A stretch of DNA of 15,339 bases from assembly GCA_001816835.1 (NCBI GenBank), contig MHDB01000044.1:1-15339 (forward strand), read 5' to 3'. The DNA comes from Candidatus Woykebacteria bacterium RIFCSPLOWO2_01_FULL_43_14 (lineage in GTDB: Bacteria; Patescibacteriota; Microgenomatia; Woykebacterales; 2-01-FULL-43-14). Position numbers and translations under genes: made by a program. This document shows positions 14,430 through 15,339 of this stretch, one piece after another. The notes beneath the pieces were generated by a model, which was given only the letters and a program-made list of their open reading frames with translations, was not told the origin of the DNA and searched no databases. Each line of letters opens with the position of its first letter. Within the stretch, counting starts at the first letter, position 1.

Positions 14430-14852
14430 ATGGAAACTTTTTATGTTTATACTGACGGTGCATCTCGAGGAAATCCTGGGCCTTCTGCAGCAGGCTTCGT
14501 TTTGCTCGATAATGCAGGAAATATCCTAGAAAAGTGCGGTAAATTACTCGGTAAACAGACCAACAACTACGCTGAGTACTTCGCGGTTCAGTTAGCGTTG
14601 GAAAAAGGTAAGGAGATTTTTGATACGCCCGAGGCCGTAAAACTGGTTTTTAAAATGGATTCTGAGTTGGCTGTGAAGCAGTTAAGAGGTGAATATCTTG
14701 TAAAAAACGCTGTCTTGGCAGAATTCTTCCATAAAATTAAAGCTTTAGAAGTTTCCTTTGCTGGTGTAGAATATACTCATATACCGCGTGCTCTAAATAA
14801 AGAAGCCGATAAGCTGGTTAATCAATTGTTGGATCATAAATGGCAGAACTAA
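14430..14852 (+). CDS. rnhA: Ribonuclease HI
   Basis: 140 aa. All four catalytic carboxylates are present: Asp9 in YTDGASRGNPGP, Glu49 in NNYAEY, Asp77 in KMDSELAVKQL and Asp127 in NKEADKL. The HIPRALNKEAD ending resembles the archaeal/cyanobacterial-type RNase HI. It removes RNA from RNA-DNA hybrids, including primers and R-loops. It lies 10 nt after jag and overlaps the next gene by 13 bp. Confidence 0.95.
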   Translation: METFYVYTDGASRGNPGPSAAGFVLLDNAGNILEKCGKLLGKQTNNYAEYFAVQLALEKGKEIFDTPEAVKLVFKMDSELAVKQLRGEYLVKNAVLAEFFHKIKALEVSFAGVEYTHIPRALNKEADKLVNQLLDHKWQN

Positions 14853-15339
14853 ACGAAATAACAAAAATACTGGGTCGACATCTCAAATTCATTCTAGTTA
14901 TGGTTGTCTTGGGTGGTTTTGTCGGGTTCACCTACTCGTATCTGGGGGGCCAGAAATACGAAGCCTTCACCACTATTTACGTTAAAAGAACAGCCGACCA
15001 AAACAGTACTTCCTACTACAGCTACGATGGTTACTATGCCCAACAGGTTGGTAAAGAGTACACTGATACCGTGCTTGGGTTGTTAAAAACCATTGATCCT
15101 TATAACGAAGCAGCTAAAAGATTGGGTACTTACTCACCCAGAGCATTGTTTAGCCAAAGCAAGGCAAAAAAAATCTCTTCTCAAGTGATTGAGCTGCGTA
15201 TCAGGAGTCAAAGCGAAACCGAGGCCAAAGCGCTGATGAGTGCTTTAGTTGCTGGTTTGACTACAAAGGTAGGAGAGCTTAATCGAACAGGAGATTCCAA
15301 AATTAGTATTGAACCGGTGACAAATGAACCTTTTACCGA
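14840..15339 (+). CDS. Wzz-like chain-length / capsule biosynthesis membrane protein, N-terminal part
   Basis: The frame is open from the ATG at 14840 to the window edge, giving 166 complete codons. It starts MAELNEITKILGRHLKFIL, then has one membrane helix (about 17-35), then YEAFTTIYVKR, a strand typical of Wzz/Wzc-type polysaccharide co-polymerases. A predicted alpha/beta extracytoplasmic part follows (KISSQVIELRIRSQSETEAKAL). These proteins set the length of surface polysaccharide chains. The start overlaps rnhA by 13 bp. The family is assigned from layout and short patterns; the C-terminal second membrane helix that would confirm it is outside the window. Confidence 0.6.
   Translation, partial: MAELNEITKILGRHLKFILVMVVLGGFVGFTYSYLGGQKYEAFTTIYVKRTADQNSTSYYSYDGYYAQQVGKEYTDTVLGLLKTIDPYNEAAKRLGTYSPRALFSQSKAKKISSQVIELRIRSQSETEAKALMSALVAGLTTKVGELNRTGDSKISIEPVTNEPFT

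Noticed and set aside
1..15339. tRNA, rRNA, insertion sequences or prophage genes
   Set aside because: I looked in the gaps on both strands and found no cloverleaf-like sequence, no transposase motif and no terminal inverted repeats.

Overview
The window looks like a piece of a Patescibacteria (CPR) chromosome that includes the probable replication origin. Three things point that way: the order dnaA / dnaN / recF / DciA-like gene on one side and rpmH-rnpA-yidD-yidC-jag on the other; a PrgI / TraC-like / VirB4 type IV secretion module next to it; and compact proteins with short or missing leaders. Members of Microgenomates or Katanobacteria (WWE3) are the best guess, but gene content alone does not fix the lineage. 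TGA ends rnpA and the TraC-like gene, so the code is standard bacterial code 11 and not the UGA-glycine code of Gracilibacteria/Absconditabacteria.

Left part (1-2566, minus strand): one open frame of 855 codons runs off the window edge. It has a strong promoter and ribosome binding site, but I recognise no family. Its G+C is clearly higher than that of the origin genes. Divergent from it (2806-7565, plus strand) is a three-gene T4SS-like operon: a PrgI-type membrane protein with a long coiled coil and a carboxypeptidase-regulatory-like C-terminal domain, a TraC-like protein with a Pro/Ser/Thr-rich tail, and a complete VirB4 ATPase.

Centre (7638-12235, minus strand): dnaA, a membrane-anchored nuclease related to archaeal Holliday junction resolvases, dnaN, recF and a DUF721/DciA-like gene. 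They form a replication cluster that is probably co-oriented with its replication fork. The 199 bp between dnaA and the nuclease gene hold the best oriC candidate: two near-perfect adjacent DnaA boxes inside a helically phased series of six TGTG motifs, preceded by a TAG trinucleotide array that resembles the DnaA-trio of bacterial unwinding elements. A further DnaA box lies inside the dnaA promoter, which suggests autoregulation. dnaA and the DciA-like gene share an identical 26-bp stretch read in the same frame.

Right part (12409-15339, plus strand): rpmH, rnpA, yidD, yidC, jag/khpB and rnhA, then the start of a Wzz-like membrane protein. This is the classic ribosome / RNase P / membrane insertion cluster, tightly packed and with several overlaps. 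The rpmH promoter and the promoter of the T4SS operon both place the -10 box exactly 7 nt before the ATG, so both mRNAs are probably leaderless.
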